NCBI GenBank assembly: GCA_963920705.1
Contig: OY987226.1
Coordinates: 4,094,501 to 4,158,500 of the forward strand
DNA length: 64,000 nt
Source of the DNA: Odiellus spinosus
Taxonomy: Eukaryota; Arthropoda; Arachnida; Opiliones; Phalangiidae
Direction: 5' to 3'
Shown in pieces: positions 1-11,375 of the stretch. Every line of letters begins with the position of its first letter. Positions within the stretch are counted from its first letter, which is position 1. The translations under genes were made by a program, and so were the position numbers. Below the pieces are notes generated by a model. The model did not search any database. It saw nothing but the letters and a program-made list of their open reading frames with translations, and was not told where the DNA came from.

Positions 1-17
1 CAAAACCACCTCAATTT

Positions 18-213
18 AGCTGTGTTCATACTAGGATTTAAACCGTTTCAAAAGGCTAGTGTCGTGTGAACGGGAAATTGTCTTTTCTCGAAAATCGATT
101 TGATTTGATTACTCGAAACTGCTTCGGGAACCGGTTTCATACCGATTCAATTTTAAACAACCGATAGATAAAGCTACAATAAAGCTACGGTCACCCAATG
201 TGTGAATAGATTT
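18..213 (-). repeat. R1 MITE-like element, partial copy
   Basis: This is the first of about a dozen copies of a roughly 300-bp element (R1). It is recognised by the outer motif GTTCATACTAGG, a core rich in AATCGATTTGATT, the block CTGCTTCGGGAACC, and the tract GATGAAGCTACAATAAA. Full copies run from GCTACGGTCACACTAG to CTAGTATGAACGCGGC, which are imperfect inverted termini. No coding capacity is visible, so it is non-autonomous. This copy is truncated at its inner end. Confidence 0.75.
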
Positions 214-900
214 TCAGGCTAAGCTGACGTCAAATTCTAAATCTCTTCCATTACGAAACATGTTATAACAACTTAATCCGCTTTTTTCCGTTTTACCGTT
301 CATCATAATTTAATCCAGATTGTCTGGTTAATTTCTGGTAATTCATGGTATTTACATTATTTCGCTTTAAAACATCCTCGAAGCGTAAAATTTGAAAGCA
401 TTTTTTGAAAATTATTTTGAAAATAATTGCTTAAATTAAAAGTACTATTGTTTAAGAATTTCGTAATTACCATTATTAAGCCGTTTTATTTTATATAGAT
501 GTATATAGTTTATACATATTTATTTAACTTAAATAACCTTGAAAATCGCGATGAAGGCATTTTATTTAATGTTTGAAGTTTTTTTTATATTTATTCAATT
601 TCTAAAATTCTCGGAATCTTCAAGTATATACTTTTAAGCGAGAATACCTAAACCAATAATTTATCGTGTACCTGTACTAAAGTAGATTTTAATTAAGTTA
701 AAGTGTGTAGAATACTAAATTGACTTCCTTTTATGTTTTAAAGCGAGGCTCTCACCCTTTTTCGAATGCCTATGGATTATATTTTTAGTTTAATCACACT
801 CGAATAAGTACTTAGACGAAAACGACCGCGCGAAAGCCACCTTATCATTTGAATAGGCCTTGCGTTGTTCGTGTCATGTCCCACCTAAGACTAATAACAC
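214..900. other. AT-rich intergenic DNA with R12 fragment
   Basis: No gene was seen. Positions 795-880 carry a diverged fragment of dispersed repeat R12 (ACGAAAACGACCGCGCGAAA, then CTTATCA). The rest is A+T-rich and unstructured. Confidence 0.5.
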
Positions 901-904
901 ATAT

Positions 905-1110
905 CTTTGTAGATAGAGATGTTTAAAAAAAATCAAGCCTTCATATATAAGCGTCCTATAACGGCAAACAGTGCAGGGAAAAGGAGGAACCACCAAAAAC
1001 ACGTGAGTGGATGCTACTGGCAGACTAGCAAGTGGTTTTGTTAGTTACTACTGTTTGCTGTTAGAGGACGCTTATGAACGCCAGATATTGTTATCTTTAT
1101 GAAGATAGGT
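905..1110 (+). repeat. R7 element with inverted termini
   Basis: The inner terminal inverted repeats are AGCGTCCTATAACGGCAAAC near 950 and its near-complement GTTAGAGGACGCT near 1060. Outside them lie short arms containing ATCTTTATGAAGAT-like sequence. Related copies are at 19.1 kb, 32.9-33.96 kb (expanded) and 54.5 kb. The GAGGACGCTTATGAAC end is the apparent seed of the 33-kb minisatellite. Confidence 0.65.
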
Positions 1111-1863
1111 GCCTAATTTTGATAGTCCTAGAACCCACGCCACCTAAAAGGGAATGAGAGGAAAAGAACGGCCGGTTCTACTTAGAACAGGGACTCCCAC
1201 AAGTTTACTAGTGGGTTAAATACTAATTTGGGGACAAAAAAGGGGGCTAATTTAATAAAATTACGCCGTTGCCATGGTTTCGAGTTCTGGCCAGATTTGT
1301 CATTCCTTAAAAAGCCAAACTAGCTCAACTTACTCATTAATTGACCTTAAAAGTTACAAACATAATCTTACCTAATTATATTATTATTATTCGATTTGTT
1401 TTAGTTAAACAGCGTGTTTTTATTATTCTTTATTTCATGGCCTAAGAAACTCTTATAAAAAAGATAATTTGTATAATCATCGCTCAAACCGACATCGCGT
1501 AATTTATTTTAAATGATATTCAACCCTAACTCGCGGCATTTCCTGTATTTCTCCATATTTTTTTACGCTTCATCAATTTGAATCTAGGTGTGTAAGCGAA
1601 CTGTCATCATTAGTCAGTCTATGGGGAAGGAAGCTGTAGAGTAATACGTAACTTAAGTAAAGCGTGTGAAATATAACCTCGAACTGTAACTAAATAGACA
1701 GGTTTTGCATTTTCTTTGACAGCTAAGCCATTCTCTATAGGGTTTAAAAACAAAGAAATATGCTTTCTATTGAGTTTTTGAACCAGATAAGTATTACTAA
1801 GCCTATTTTTGCGTTTAAAGAAGAATGAATCGGAAAATCAACTATTATAACTAACACTGGTAT

Positions 1864-2194
1864 CAGAAGCCGATGAAACCCTCCTTTGAAGTCTATTACT
1901 CCCGGGTCTTGTCTACCCCTCTCTGTATGGGTTAGTTTCAAAAAGCGCGATTCGTACGCCTCCTAACGGTAGATATTTTCGGAGCGGGAGTTCGTCGAGC
2001 GAATATCTCTAGCAGCCTTGGAGTTCGTCAATCAAACGTCGTCGTATGTGGAGAGAGAGAATTTCCAATTTTCCGTAGATTGGGGGGTATGAAGTAGGAC
2101 CCCTCCGACCTCGTAAAATTGGGAGTTTTACCCATACAGAGAGGAGCGCGATATGTAACATTAGAGTAGTAGACTTCAAAGGAGGGTTTCATCG
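1864..2194 (-). mobile_element. R2 MITE (CAGAAG family), 3' end altered
   Basis: This element has long terminal inverted repeats. It starts CAGAAGCCGATGAAACCC and its inner end reads AAAGGAGGGTTTCATCG, but it lacks the final GCTTCTG found in the other copies. Subterminal CTCTGTATGGGT is inverted relative to the internal ACCCATACAGAG. It contains short reading frames but no transposase. It lies about 90 bp from the acyltransferase exon at 2286. No target-site duplication can be read because one end is damaged. Confidence 0.85.
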
Positions 2195-2285
2195 TTTGTT
2201 GTTTACTTTTATTATGGAATAAAGTGATGGACTTTTGATATTATATTACTTATGGCGATGAAATTTTTTTTACAAAGAGACTTAC

Positions 2286-2598
2286 TTTCAAAGGCCCATG
2301 ATTTCATGCTGAGTAGAGCTTGTAACATGTTAAGCAATGCCCCTGTGCAAGGTGGTTCTATGTCCGCTGTCGATATGAACCGTAAAAGCACGGGCATTGC
2401 CTTTTTAACCACGGTTTCAATGCTCCCTTTTAAATCCTTTTCCAATTTCCTCCATTTTCCCAAGAGTATCTCGCTATCGGACGCTGTGCCATTTACCGCA
2501 ACTGTGGTTATTTCTTCGCCTCGAGACGCGGTAATGCAACAGAACACCAATGTAACGATAGACACGACCAAGCTAAGAGTTAGACCGGAAACCCTCAT
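2286..2598 (-). CDS. NRF-6-like acyltransferase, first coding exon (gene A)
   Basis: This exon has 104 codons plus one base and encodes the N-terminus of a nose-resistant-to-fluoxetine-type protein. ATG is taken at 2598 because the frame upstream has no ATG. Residues 1-30 are a signal peptide with hydrophobic core LTLSLVVSIVTLVFCC. Potential N-glycosylation (NGTA) follows, then charged helix-like sequence. From about residue 82 the NRF domain begins (PPCTGALLNMLQALLSMKSW), including its first cysteine. The exon ends GAA A|GTAAGT at 2286/2285, a consensus donor in phase 1. The family then continues M-L-D-A-S-G-K, as seen in gene B exon 2, which also starts in phase 1. The remaining exons are not to the left within this window, so gene A must continue beyond position 1. 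A pyrimidine-rich stretch ending in AAG lies just before the ATG, so a separate noncoding first exon is possible. The family assignment is firm; completeness of the gene is unknown. Confidence 0.85.
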
Positions 2599-2723
2599 CT
2601 TGAAAACCTTTGGAATAAACAAGAAGTCACGGATTAAAATTTGGTTTCGTCTATTTAATATGTCCTGGCCCGGTAGTTAAAGGAGTAGAAGGGTTCACAA
2701 CAATTGCCGTCATTTACTCACAA

Positions 2724-3025
2724 AAGCTACGGTCACACTAGCATTTCTTAATCGATTTGAAACGGTAAAATCAAACCGATATTCAAATCGCCAGGAATCG
2801 TTTTAAGCGTCACGTGTTCAAGCATTATCTTTATAAATCGATTTATCATAGCTTCATCTATCGGTTGTTGAAACCAGCCGAATCGGTACGAAACTGGTTC
2901 CCGAAGCAGTTTCGAGAAATCGAATCAAATCGATTTGATAAAAGACGGTTCCCCGTTCACACTACTCCAACGAAACGTTTTGAAACTGCTTAAATCGATT
3001 CCAAGGCCTAGTATGAACGCGGCTT
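2724..3025 (+). repeat. R1 MITE-like element, full length
   Basis: This near-complete copy runs from AAGCTACGGTCACACTAG to CTAGTATGAACGCGGCTT. It sits about 125 bp upstream of the gene A start codon, where it could carry or disrupt promoter sequence. No ORF. Confidence 0.85.
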
Positions 3026-3656
3026 TTGAAAAGCTTCAAAATTCGTATTTCTATCTAAACAATCCATACACGAGTGAAAAATAGAATTGTGGACGATTTA
3101 AAACTTTTTTATCAAATCGTAAATTACCATTACCCTGGTAATTTACCGCGTAAGTTACCTTTTCGTGATTGATCATTACTCTCAAGTATTGAAATATGTA
3201 TACTTGATTTTGAAGTAACAAAAATCTAACAATATTTCGATAATTTATGAAAATTCTCAACTTACTATTATTTTTATTATATTTTTCCCTACAATATGAT
3301 TTAAACATATCAAATACACACGCGAAAAACTTTACAGTATATAGATTTACTAACACCATATAATTGAAAACTATCAATATCACTAACTGGATTTAGAGTA
3401 AATCACGACCATGGCATATATTTGAATAATTTGGCCCAGTTAACGTACGTTACAATTTTTTTTTTTTATATTTATCGATGCTGTTTTAATTATTTTCGTC
3501 ATAATTATTGGATTACTTCAATATCTTTTAATTGTCTATAGCGCAATCATAATTTTAGTTTACATTGAATCGATTCAAAACCATCCTTACGCGTGGAATG
3601 ACCTTAACATCCTAAAGACAGAAGGTTCTCCATATAATTTAAATTGGGACATTATA
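3026..3656. other. AT-rich DNA, no feature seen
   Basis: Short frames occur but none has family resemblance, splice support or codon structure. A poly-T run lies near 3455. Confidence 0.5.
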
Positions 3657-3954
3657 CAGGGTGTTTCAAAAATGTTGGTAAGACCGAGCTACAGTGGGTT
3701 CTATGGGTCATTTTAAGACGAAAATGTTCTATGACGTTTTGTCGTACGGGGCGCCGTTTAAGAGTTACGAAATGAATCATGTACGGATGACCCCTTAACG
3801 TACATTAATAAACGTAAGGGGCCATCCGCGCATGATTCATTTCGTAACTCTTAAACGGCGCCTCGTACGACAAAACGTCATAGAACATTTTCGTCTTAAA
3901 ATGGCCCATAGAACCCACTGTAGCTCGGTCCTACCACCATTTTAGAAACACCCT
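3657..3954. mobile_element. R6 foldback element
   Basis: This is an almost complete palindrome. The left arm starts CAGGGTGTTTC and includes CTATGACGTTTTGTCGTACG. The right arm is its reverse complement and ends GAAACACCCT. The arms are about 140 bp with a short loop around TTAATAAACGT. It would form a long hairpin if transcribed. A second copy with a longer loop is at 31722-32081. Confidence 0.85.
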
Positions 3955-5141
3955 TTGGTATTTAAATTTAAAATACGTTGTAGTTTCGTTAAAAGTAGTA
4001 GTTCTATTCTGGCCTTGTCAAGCTCTCCAATTTAATCACAAGAAATTGAAACAAGACTGAAAATTAATTTTCATGGTAAATAGTGTAGCTGCTTCATTAA
4101 TTTCTATGCACACCCATAGAATAATTATAGAAATTGGCATATTAATTTAGTCATAAATGGTCCAAATTGTAAAATTCTAACCAAATTCGAACAAATAGAA
4201 TAATTTAAATAACCTGAAAACAATAAAAGTGGAGTAAAAGCGATTTAAATTTTGGTCGTCTTTTGTTGAATTTCACGTTTTTTTTGTTAATTTGAATATT
4301 TGAAATGGCCCCACGAAATTAACAAGGGACCCCAAATTATGTTTTTTACAGAAAAAACAACATAGTATTTAGGGAAAAAACTTTACAAGACGTTTGATAA
4401 ACCGTAATTTTTATTTTAATTTCAAATTAGATCTAGCGAAAAATTCGAATTCCAAAATTACTTGGAGCTAAAAAGGTATTATCAGAATCATCATGCCCAA
4501 AAACGTATCTGAAAGCCGTTACATTTTTAGCTCCAAGTTCACCTTTAAATATTAATAACGCGAATAATAATTTAATTTTACTTACATTATGTGTAATGGT
4601 TGATTTAAACTTAAACAATTTACTTATAATTCGTTACTTAAAGTTATTTAAAATTTATTGTAAGAATTTTTCCTCGTGTCGCTTGTTAGTTTATCAAATG
4701 ATAAAATAATTTTCTCAAACGAATCGTAAAGTAACCTAAGCATATTTAAATTAATCAGCGACCTTCCTCTGACACGTTAAGTGCCGCAATAATTATTTAA
4801 AACGTAAATTTTGGAAATACTATAAATAATTGAATAAGTGTCTGAAACAAGGTTTACCGCCATACATTTGTATACGTTAAACGAAGCCATTCAATGAAAA
4901 AAAAGGAACATAAAAACGTCTGCGTCTAGGAGTGATTTAAAAATGATATACGCAATATTCGGCTTAAATTCTCACTTACTTAAATAATGTTAAAATTGCA
5001 TAATTTAATTCATATTATTCGTAATAATCTCCATAGACCTTGGCCGTATAAAGATTTTTAGTATGTCTAGCAGGTTTTTAGTTGTTATACGTTTTTATAC
5101 CGTAAGAAATTTTAAGGTGCTTGGAGGATATTAGAGTGATA
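3955..5141. other. AT-rich DNA, no feature seen
   Basis: About 1.2 kb with no recognisable gene or repeat family. Small frames (for example 4433-4618 minus) are low-complexity and unsupported. Confidence 0.45.
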
Positions 5142-5763
5142 TAGAGCTCGGAATTCTTATAATTTTTTTAAATTGGATAAAATCAGAGGTATATAATAAC
5201 CCCCTTCGGGGGGAAGTATGAAAGCCCCTATACTACCAATGCTAAAAATCACGAACAACAAGAGCCCGCTGCTGACTATCTAGGCCACTAGCTCGCGCTG
5301 GACTTCTCAATGTCGCTACTCTAGTAAATGGTCTTTGTATAAACAAGACGGCTCGATTTGTGTTTAGAACTTCCTGTCTCGGGAGTCAGGCTGTCTGTTA
5401 AAATGGAGTCGATGGTTGACTTCAGCTCGCGAGTTCCGGAAGTGTGCGTAGGGAAAAGTTAGTGAGGTTCAAAATGGTGTAACTATTTTTTGGGAGTAAA
5501 GCGGTGTGTCGATCCGCCGCGATTTACGCCGGGCACTCGTTGTTCGTCGATTTTGCCTACCTTTCATACTTCCCCCCGAAGGGGGTTATTATATACCTCT
5601 GGTAAAATCTACTAAATTCTGACGTAAGTTATCCGTTTGATATTGTTCATTCGAGTTAACTTATTCGAAGATAAAGAAAAAAACATAATCCATATCCGTT
5701 TTATCCAAAAATGGCCTTATCTTAGAATATTATCCGCGTTTATACGTTTGGATAAAAACATTT
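5142..5763 (+). repeat. R5 AT-rich element, split by an R3 insertion
   Basis: R5 is a roughly 530-bp element with ends AGAGCTCGGAATTCG and CGATTCCGAGCTCT and an AT-rich interior (markers TATCCAAAAATGGCC and CGCGTTATACGTTCGG). Here only the first part is present. It is interrupted at 5184-5601 by an R3 MITE; the flanks GGATAAAAT and GTAAAATCT rejoin into the uninterrupted R5 sequence. Confidence 0.8.
5184..5601 (+). mobile_element. R3 MITE (CAGAGG family)
   Basis: This 418-bp element has terminal inverted repeats starting CAGAGGTATATAATAACCC and ending in the complement. The flanking 7 bases are ATAAAAT and GTAAAAT (6 of 7 match). The G+C-richer interior includes GAGCCCGCTGCTGACTATC and TCGATCCGCCGCGATTTACG. 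No transposase. It is inserted inside an R5 element. Confidence 0.9.
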
Positions 5764-6230
5764 TTGAAGATTCGTTATGGCTTGTCTCCCTTGTTTTCAA
5801 TTTGCCGTTGAAGTGACAATGGTTTTTTTTATAAAACAAATGTTCTTCAAGTTGTTTTACGTTTAATTTGAGTTCCAAGAACACCTTTTCTGGCACCATT
5901 TTAATACTTTATACCCTTTTTTTTCACACATCAATCAAAATGCTAAAGTTTAAGGACAACGAATTTTACGTTTTCTTTTGGATTTTAAGAGGAACCTATT
6001 CACGCGTTTCGGCATTGAAAATTCACCTATCTTTTTACGGAAGAGACAAAAAATTTGGAACAAAAATTACAGGGTTGCGTGCCAAATATATAGTAGCGCT
6101 GTCGCGTGTTCGTCGCGACTTCAATGTTTTGTAAAATAGTTAATTGGCATGCCTACACTTTTATAAAATGAACAAAAAATGGAAAATAAACTCGTTTTTG
6201 TCAAATTATTCTACAAATTTTGATTTCTTT
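5764..6230. other. AT-rich DNA, no gene seen
   Basis: An 88-codon plus-strand frame (5868-6134) exists, but its composition is unremarkable and it shows no domain, splice context or family resemblance, so it is not called. Confidence 0.4.
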
Positions 6231-6965
6231 TTAAAGTATACACGAAATCTAACTCGATTCGGGCCTTGTCGAATTTACTTCGCGCCAATATTGAGAATTT
6301 AATTGTAAAAATTTTTACATACGCGTGACGTCAGTTTTACTTTTAATTTCAATATGCTCCCATAGAATAACGGGAAATAAATCAACTTTTCCAATGAGGA
6401 AAAAATTGTGTGAATTAGAAAATTACAAGAAATTTAGACCAAATGAAATAACCCGAATTCAACCTGAAGTGACCCAAAATTTAAAACGTCTTGGTTCACA
6501 TTTGTGACGTCAGTTTTACTTTTCATTTCAATATGATTCCATAGAATAACGGAAAATAAATCGACTTTCCCAATGAGGATAAAAATCTTCCAATTCGGTC
6601 AAAACTGGTCCAAATTAGAAAATTACAACAAATTTCGACCAAATAGAGACCAAATGAAATAACCCTAATTCAACCTGAAGCGCCAAAAAGTTTAAAACGT
6701 CTTTGGTTCACTTTTGTTAAATTCAGGTTATTAAATTTAGGCTTCTGGTTCGAATTCTGATTTGGACCAATTTTAACCAAATGAAAAAGGTTTTTTTCGT
6801 CATTGGGAAAGGCGATTTATTTCCTTATTCTATGGGAGCACATTGAAACGAAAAGTAAAACCGACGTCACGCGTATTTGCCTATTAAAATTCTAAAGAAT
6901 AAGTTGATTTCCGAGATTAATTTGATAAGGCCCGAATCGAGTAAAGTTGCGTCTCTACTTTAAAG
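6231..6965 (+). repeat. R10 element with inverted termini
   Basis: The left end contains CTCGATTCGGGCCTTGTC and the right end its complement (AAGGCCCGAATCGAG), next to CTACTTTAAA. Inside, a roughly 180-bp block starting GACGTCAGTTTTACTTTT is present in tandem (6325 and 6505) and once inverted (near 6870). A smaller relative is at 12953-13198, with fragments near 32.2 kb and 51.6 kb. Confidence 0.65.
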
Positions 6966-7092
6966 TGTAATTTAGGACTAATGATGTTTAAAATTGTTTT
7001 TCCTCGAGATGATTACTAACTACATATCTATTTATTTCAAGACCACTTTGCATAAAGAAAGAAATATGCTGCTCAGTAATACATAATGTTAT

Positions 7093-7507
7093 CAGAGGTA
7101 TATAATAATCCTTCGGGGGGAAGTATGAAAGCCCCTATACTACTAATGCTAAAAATCACGAACAACGAGAGCCCGCTGCTGACTATCTAGGCCACTAGCT
7201 CGCGCTGGACTTCTCAATGTCGCTACTCTAGTAAATGGTCTTTGTATAAACAAGACGGCTCTATTTGTGTTTAGAACTTCCTGTCTCGGGAGTCAGGCTG
7301 TCTGTTAAATTGGAGTCGAAGGTTGACTTCAGCTCGCGAGTTCCGGAAGTGTGCGTAGGGAAAATTTAGTGAGGTTCAAAATGGTGTAACTATTTTTTGG
7401 GAGTAAAGCGGTGTGTCGATCCGCCGCGATTTACGCCGGGCACTCGTTGTTCGTCGATTTCGCCTACCTTTCATACTTCCCCCTAAGGGGGTTATTATAT
7501 ACCTCTG
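7093..7507 (+). mobile_element. R3 MITE (CAGAGG family)
   Basis: This 415-bp copy is nearly identical to the one at 5184. The target-site duplication is perfect: ATGTTAT at 7086-7092 and at 7508-7514. This fixes both the element ends and the 7-bp duplication length. Confidence 0.93.
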
Positions 7508-8450
7508 ATGTTATATATCATAGGTGGGAAAAATAGTTTCGAAACTTCTCTACGACTACATAACTCTGAATTTTAGGTACCGAGTCTAATTTAAATGGAA
7601 ACTTGGAGCTAATAATAGAAGAGCTTTTAAAATTATTTTCTGAATGCCAATAAACGAATTCGACAATTTTTTCGCAAATTTTTAGAGACGTTTTTGATAT
7701 TTACAATAATTTCAAAAGTTTGGTAAAATTTGAAAAAAAAAGTAGATATAAATTTTAGCCAATCATATTATTTCAGCCTTCAACAGCGGTTATAATTTCC
7801 TAACATTAAAAGAATAGGTTGGAGTTTGACCACTGAGTCTTGGGCATCAAAACGCTGGCCTATTTTTATAATCTTAGGACATTACAAGAAATGTTAAAGG
7901 CTGAATTTATATTTTCTTTTTTTTTACCAAATTTCAGATATTAATTTAAACGCCAAAAAAGTCTCTAAAAATGTTTTTGAAAATTCTGGAAAAGCTCCAA
8001 GTTGCCCTTTAAAGTTCATTATGTCTGTGTTTAGAGACACTTTTGCAAAATTGCAAAAAAATTAGATAATTTTCGTAGAATTCCCTGTCAAATTCGGGGT
8101 AATTTCGGTAAAAATTTAATATTTTTTAGATAAATAAGTAAAGGTATTTTATGAATACATAATGATAAATTTAGTAAGCATAGTTTGATACTAATATAAA
8201 GTTTATAGAAGTTTAAAAAAAAATCCATAATCATGAGGTTCTTGGTAAACATTCTACACGTTTGTCAAGCAATGTGACTTTACCCATTTCCGAGAATATT
8301 ATTTATCGTAGTTAGACCTCATGAATAAATGCATCGTTTTTATTTTCGTCATATCAGAAGTTTAAAAAAACCTAAGTTGCTCACCGCTAGGGCATATTTT
8401 AGTGGCTTTTAGCTAAACTCAAAATCAAATGGATAGTTCCAAAAGTTTAT
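7508..8450. other. AT-rich DNA, no feature seen
   Basis: No gene, no clear repeat. Homopolymer A/T runs are frequent. Confidence 0.45.
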
Positions 8451-8451
8451 T

Positions 8452-8625
8452 CCATAAAAGTAAATAACGCCCCGTACCTTAATACTATCAGCAAAGGTTC
8501 AGTTTTACGTCACTTAAAAATAGACAAAAAAGTCATCACCCCTGTCTGGCTCGATTAATTTGGACTCTTCTTCGATATTTTGAGTCGAGAGAGAGGGGCG
8601 GAATTTGGACGGACCGCGCTTTGGG
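8452..8625 (+). repeat. Dispersed duplication R16, copy 1
   Basis: Similar in order to 34645-34790. Shared blocks include AAAAGTAAATAACG/AAAAGTAAACAACG, CATCACCCCTGTCT and GATATTTTGAGTCG, with GGACCGCGCTT/GGGCCGCGCTT at the end. There is no coding sign in either copy. Confidence 0.5.
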
Positions 8626-8650
8626 TAGAGGGGTTAGACACTCTTGAATT

Positions 8651-8772
8651 CGCTGTACACTGAGTTAACTGAGGTCAGCTTCGACTGTGCATTGAGTTCG
8701 AACTCTTATGAACTCTGAATTCAGCTTTGATAGTGCAAAGAGTTCAAACCTTTTGCACACCTGAGTTTCGCG
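8651..8772 (-). repeat. R15 short element
   Basis: A 122-bp element running from CGCTGTACACTGAG to CTGAGTTTCGCG, with inner repeats of GAACTC/GAGTTC. The same unit in opposite orientation lies at 10142-10536, where it is interrupted by an R4 MITE. Confidence 0.6.
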
Positions 8773-9244
8773 TGTGAGATACCCCTATGGGCGAAATATG
8801 ATTTCATCATAATTAAAATTTTGACCACAACGTGGTACTATTCCTTTAAGTTTCAAGTAACCTTTGAACAGGAAGACTCGTGTTTCAGGAGTCATTAAAC
8901 TGGCCCTTGAATGAATATAACGTCATCCATTTTCTTTGAGGAATTTTGGACATCTTCGCTCATAAATCTGCAAGAGTTTCCTTCCTTTAAGCTCTTTTCA
9001 AAAACAAGTTAAAAAGATTTTATCTCTCAATAAAAATATTCTTCTTAATCGGAAGATTTAATTGAAGACATGACTTTCATCTCGATTTAAAGTTACATTA
9101 ATGTCAATAATACAATCTAAAATATGCTTTTTCGATGTCAAGCTCGCGCGGTCTTTTCATTTTTGACATTTTCATTAAGAACGAGTCAACCCAGAGGTAT
9201 AAAATTTGAATATGGCTTTTGTGTATTAAGACTAAAAATATAAT

Positions 9245-9572
9245 CAGAAGTAGATGAAACCCTCCTTTGAAGTCTACTACTCTAATGTTTCATATAGCGC
9301 TCCTCTCTGTATTTGTAAAATTCCCAATTTTACGAGATCGGAGGGGTCCTACTTCATACCCCATGTCTACGGAAAATTGGAAATTCTCTCTCTCCACAAA
9401 CGACGACGTTTTTTTTTGACGAACTCCAAGGCTGCTAGAGATATTCGCTCGACGAACTCCCGCACCGAAAATATCTACCGTTAGGAGGCGGTTTTTGAAA
9501 CTAACCCATACAGAGAGGGGTAGACAAGACCAGGGAGTAATAGACTTCAAAGGAGGGTTTCATCGGCTTCTG
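9245..9572 (+). mobile_element. R2 MITE (CAGAAG family)
   Basis: A 328-bp copy with perfect 7-bp flanks ATATAAT on both sides (9238-9244 and 9573-9579). The interior repeats GAGATCGGAGGGGTCC and CTCTCTCTCCACAAACGACG are shared by all copies. Frames inside it are incidental. Confidence 0.93.
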
Positions 9573-10141
9573 ATATAATTTATAGGCATTCGAAAAAATA
9601 ATGGTGACATTCCTCACTTTAACAAAACTTTAGACATTGATATAATCAGTAAGATCTAATCTAAATTATTAACATGAAATCTACTTTTATTTTCCCTTTA
9701 GGACATGTCTTTTATTTCGTTACGTCACTGGATTACGGTAGAAAACGGATGCGTATAATCTTCCACATTTTAAAAAATTAGAAGATAAATGTTTTAACAT
9801 TATCTACCGATTAATCTCTCGATTTTCTTCAAATTTTCCTTGAAAGTCAAGGTTAGTTTAGGTCGGTAAAAATTCGTGCTTTTAAGTTATCCAGAATCGT
9901 TTTTATAGTTAAAAAAAGCTCCGTTCACACTAGCGTATTCCAAATCAATTTGAAAAGATAAAATCAAACCAATACTTAAATCACTCGGAATTGTTTTAAA
10001 CACAATCTTCATTAACTAATTTATTATAGTTTCATCTCTAGGTTGTTGAAGCCGAATCGGTTTGAAACTGGTTCCCGAAGCAGTTTCGACAAATCTATTC
10101 AAGAAATACGGTTTCCCGTCCACTTGACTGCATCGAAACCT

Positions 10142-10536
10142 CGCGAACTCAGGTGTACAATTTTTTTTTAACTCTTTGCACTATCAAAGCTGAACTCGGA
10201 GTTCATAAAAATTCAAAGCTGATCTCAGGCAAGAAGGATCAGATAAGGAGAGGAAAAGTGGGAACGGCGCGGCTCCTACTGCGTCGGCCTAAACTCCCAC
10301 TCTGGGAGAACGGGGGACAGACGGGGGTAGAGATGCTTCGTGGTAAATTGTTGTCACGTGGGTAAAACAAATCCTTTACGAGACGCGCTAGCTAGCGACC
10401 ACGTGACAACAGTTTACCTCGAGAATTTCCTATCCCCCTTTCCACCCGAGTGGGAGGTTGGATCTTCTCTCTCTAACTCAACGCAGCCCCACTTTTCCTC
10501 TCCTTATCTGATCCTTCTTGTCTCAGGTGTACAGCG
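10142..10536 (+). repeat. R15 element, interrupted by R4
   Basis: It runs from CGCGAACTCAGGTGTAC to GGTGTACAGCG and is the reverse orientation of 8651-8772. It is split at 10230-10520 by an R4 MITE whose 7-bp target duplication (TCTCAGG) comes from R15 sequence. Confidence 0.7.
10230..10520. mobile_element. R4 foldback MITE (CAAGAAGG family)
   Basis: A 291-bp element with terminal inverted repeats CAAGAAGGATCAGATAAGG and complement; CACGTGACAAC near the right is inverted relative to GTTGTCACGTG on the left. Perfect 7-bp duplication TCTCAGG at 10223-10229 and 10521-10527. It has a higher G+C content than its surroundings and no transposase. Confidence 0.92.
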
Positions 10537-11040
10537 ATTCCAAGATAGTCTGACCCCTCATTTAAATCGAATCCAAAACGTAGTATAAAAGCAACTTTAT
10601 TGCCATAAAAAGTTAATTTGAATATCCATAACGGTTTCACAGTCTCTAGTGTGAACGTAGACCTAAGTCGAAAATATTTTCTTTTATATAAGGACTAATT
10701 AATTTTCAAAAATTGAGTTACGTATGTTTAAACTTACAAAATGAAAGGTTGTTTCGCTAAAACGTTTCTCATTTTATAAGTAATTTATTTCGGAAGATTA
10801 CTTTTTTCATTTTGGAGCTAATTTTCAAATATATTTTTCGAATTCAAAACAGGTTATAGTTGACAGCCACTATATAATCTACGGCGGAGGTATACAGAAA
10901 TAGATATTACAATTTAAAAGAAAAGTATTCCCTGCTAACACAAATTGAAATAGTTTTTCTCTGAGAATTTATTATCTATTTCGGAGACTGACATAGGTCT
11001 AATTTTCAATTGCTGATTTACTTTTGCCTTTAATTAATAT

Positions 11041-11375
11041 CAGAAGCCGATGAAACCCTCCTTTGAAGTCTACTACTCTAATGTTCTATATAGCGCTCCT
11101 CTCTGTATGGGTAAAATTCACAATTTTACGAGATCGGAGGGGTCCTACTTCATCCCCCCTGTCTACGGAAAATTGGAAATTCTCTCTCTCCACAAACGAC
11201 GACGTTTTTGACGAACTCCGAGGCTGGTAGAGATATTCGCTCGACGAACTCCCGCTTCGAAAATATCTACTGTTAGGAGGCGTACGAATCGCGCTATTTG
11301 AAACTAACCCATACAGAGAGGGGTTGACAAGACCCGGGAGTAATAGACTTCAAAGGAGGGTTTCATCGGCTTCTG
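11041..11375 (+). mobile_element. R2 MITE (CAGAAG family)
   Basis: A 335-bp copy with perfect 7-bp duplication TTAATAT (11034-11040, 11376-11382). Confidence 0.93.

Larger units (their letters stand above)
9917..10595 (+). repeat. R1 element carrying nested insertions
   Basis: R1 sequence runs from AAGCTCCGTTCACACTAG to about GCATCGAAACC at 10140 and resumes near 10554 with TTTAAATCGAATCCAAAACG to the end. The middle is occupied by R15, which is itself split by R4. This is a three-layer nest. Confidence 0.8.

Noticed and set aside
2252-2680. 142-codon plus-strand frame
   Set aside because: Antisense shadow of the NRF-6-like exon, which has a signal peptide, family motif and consensus donor.
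5868-6134. 88-codon frame as a gene
   Set aside because: No motif, no family resemblance, no splice context; length is expected by chance in 64 kb.
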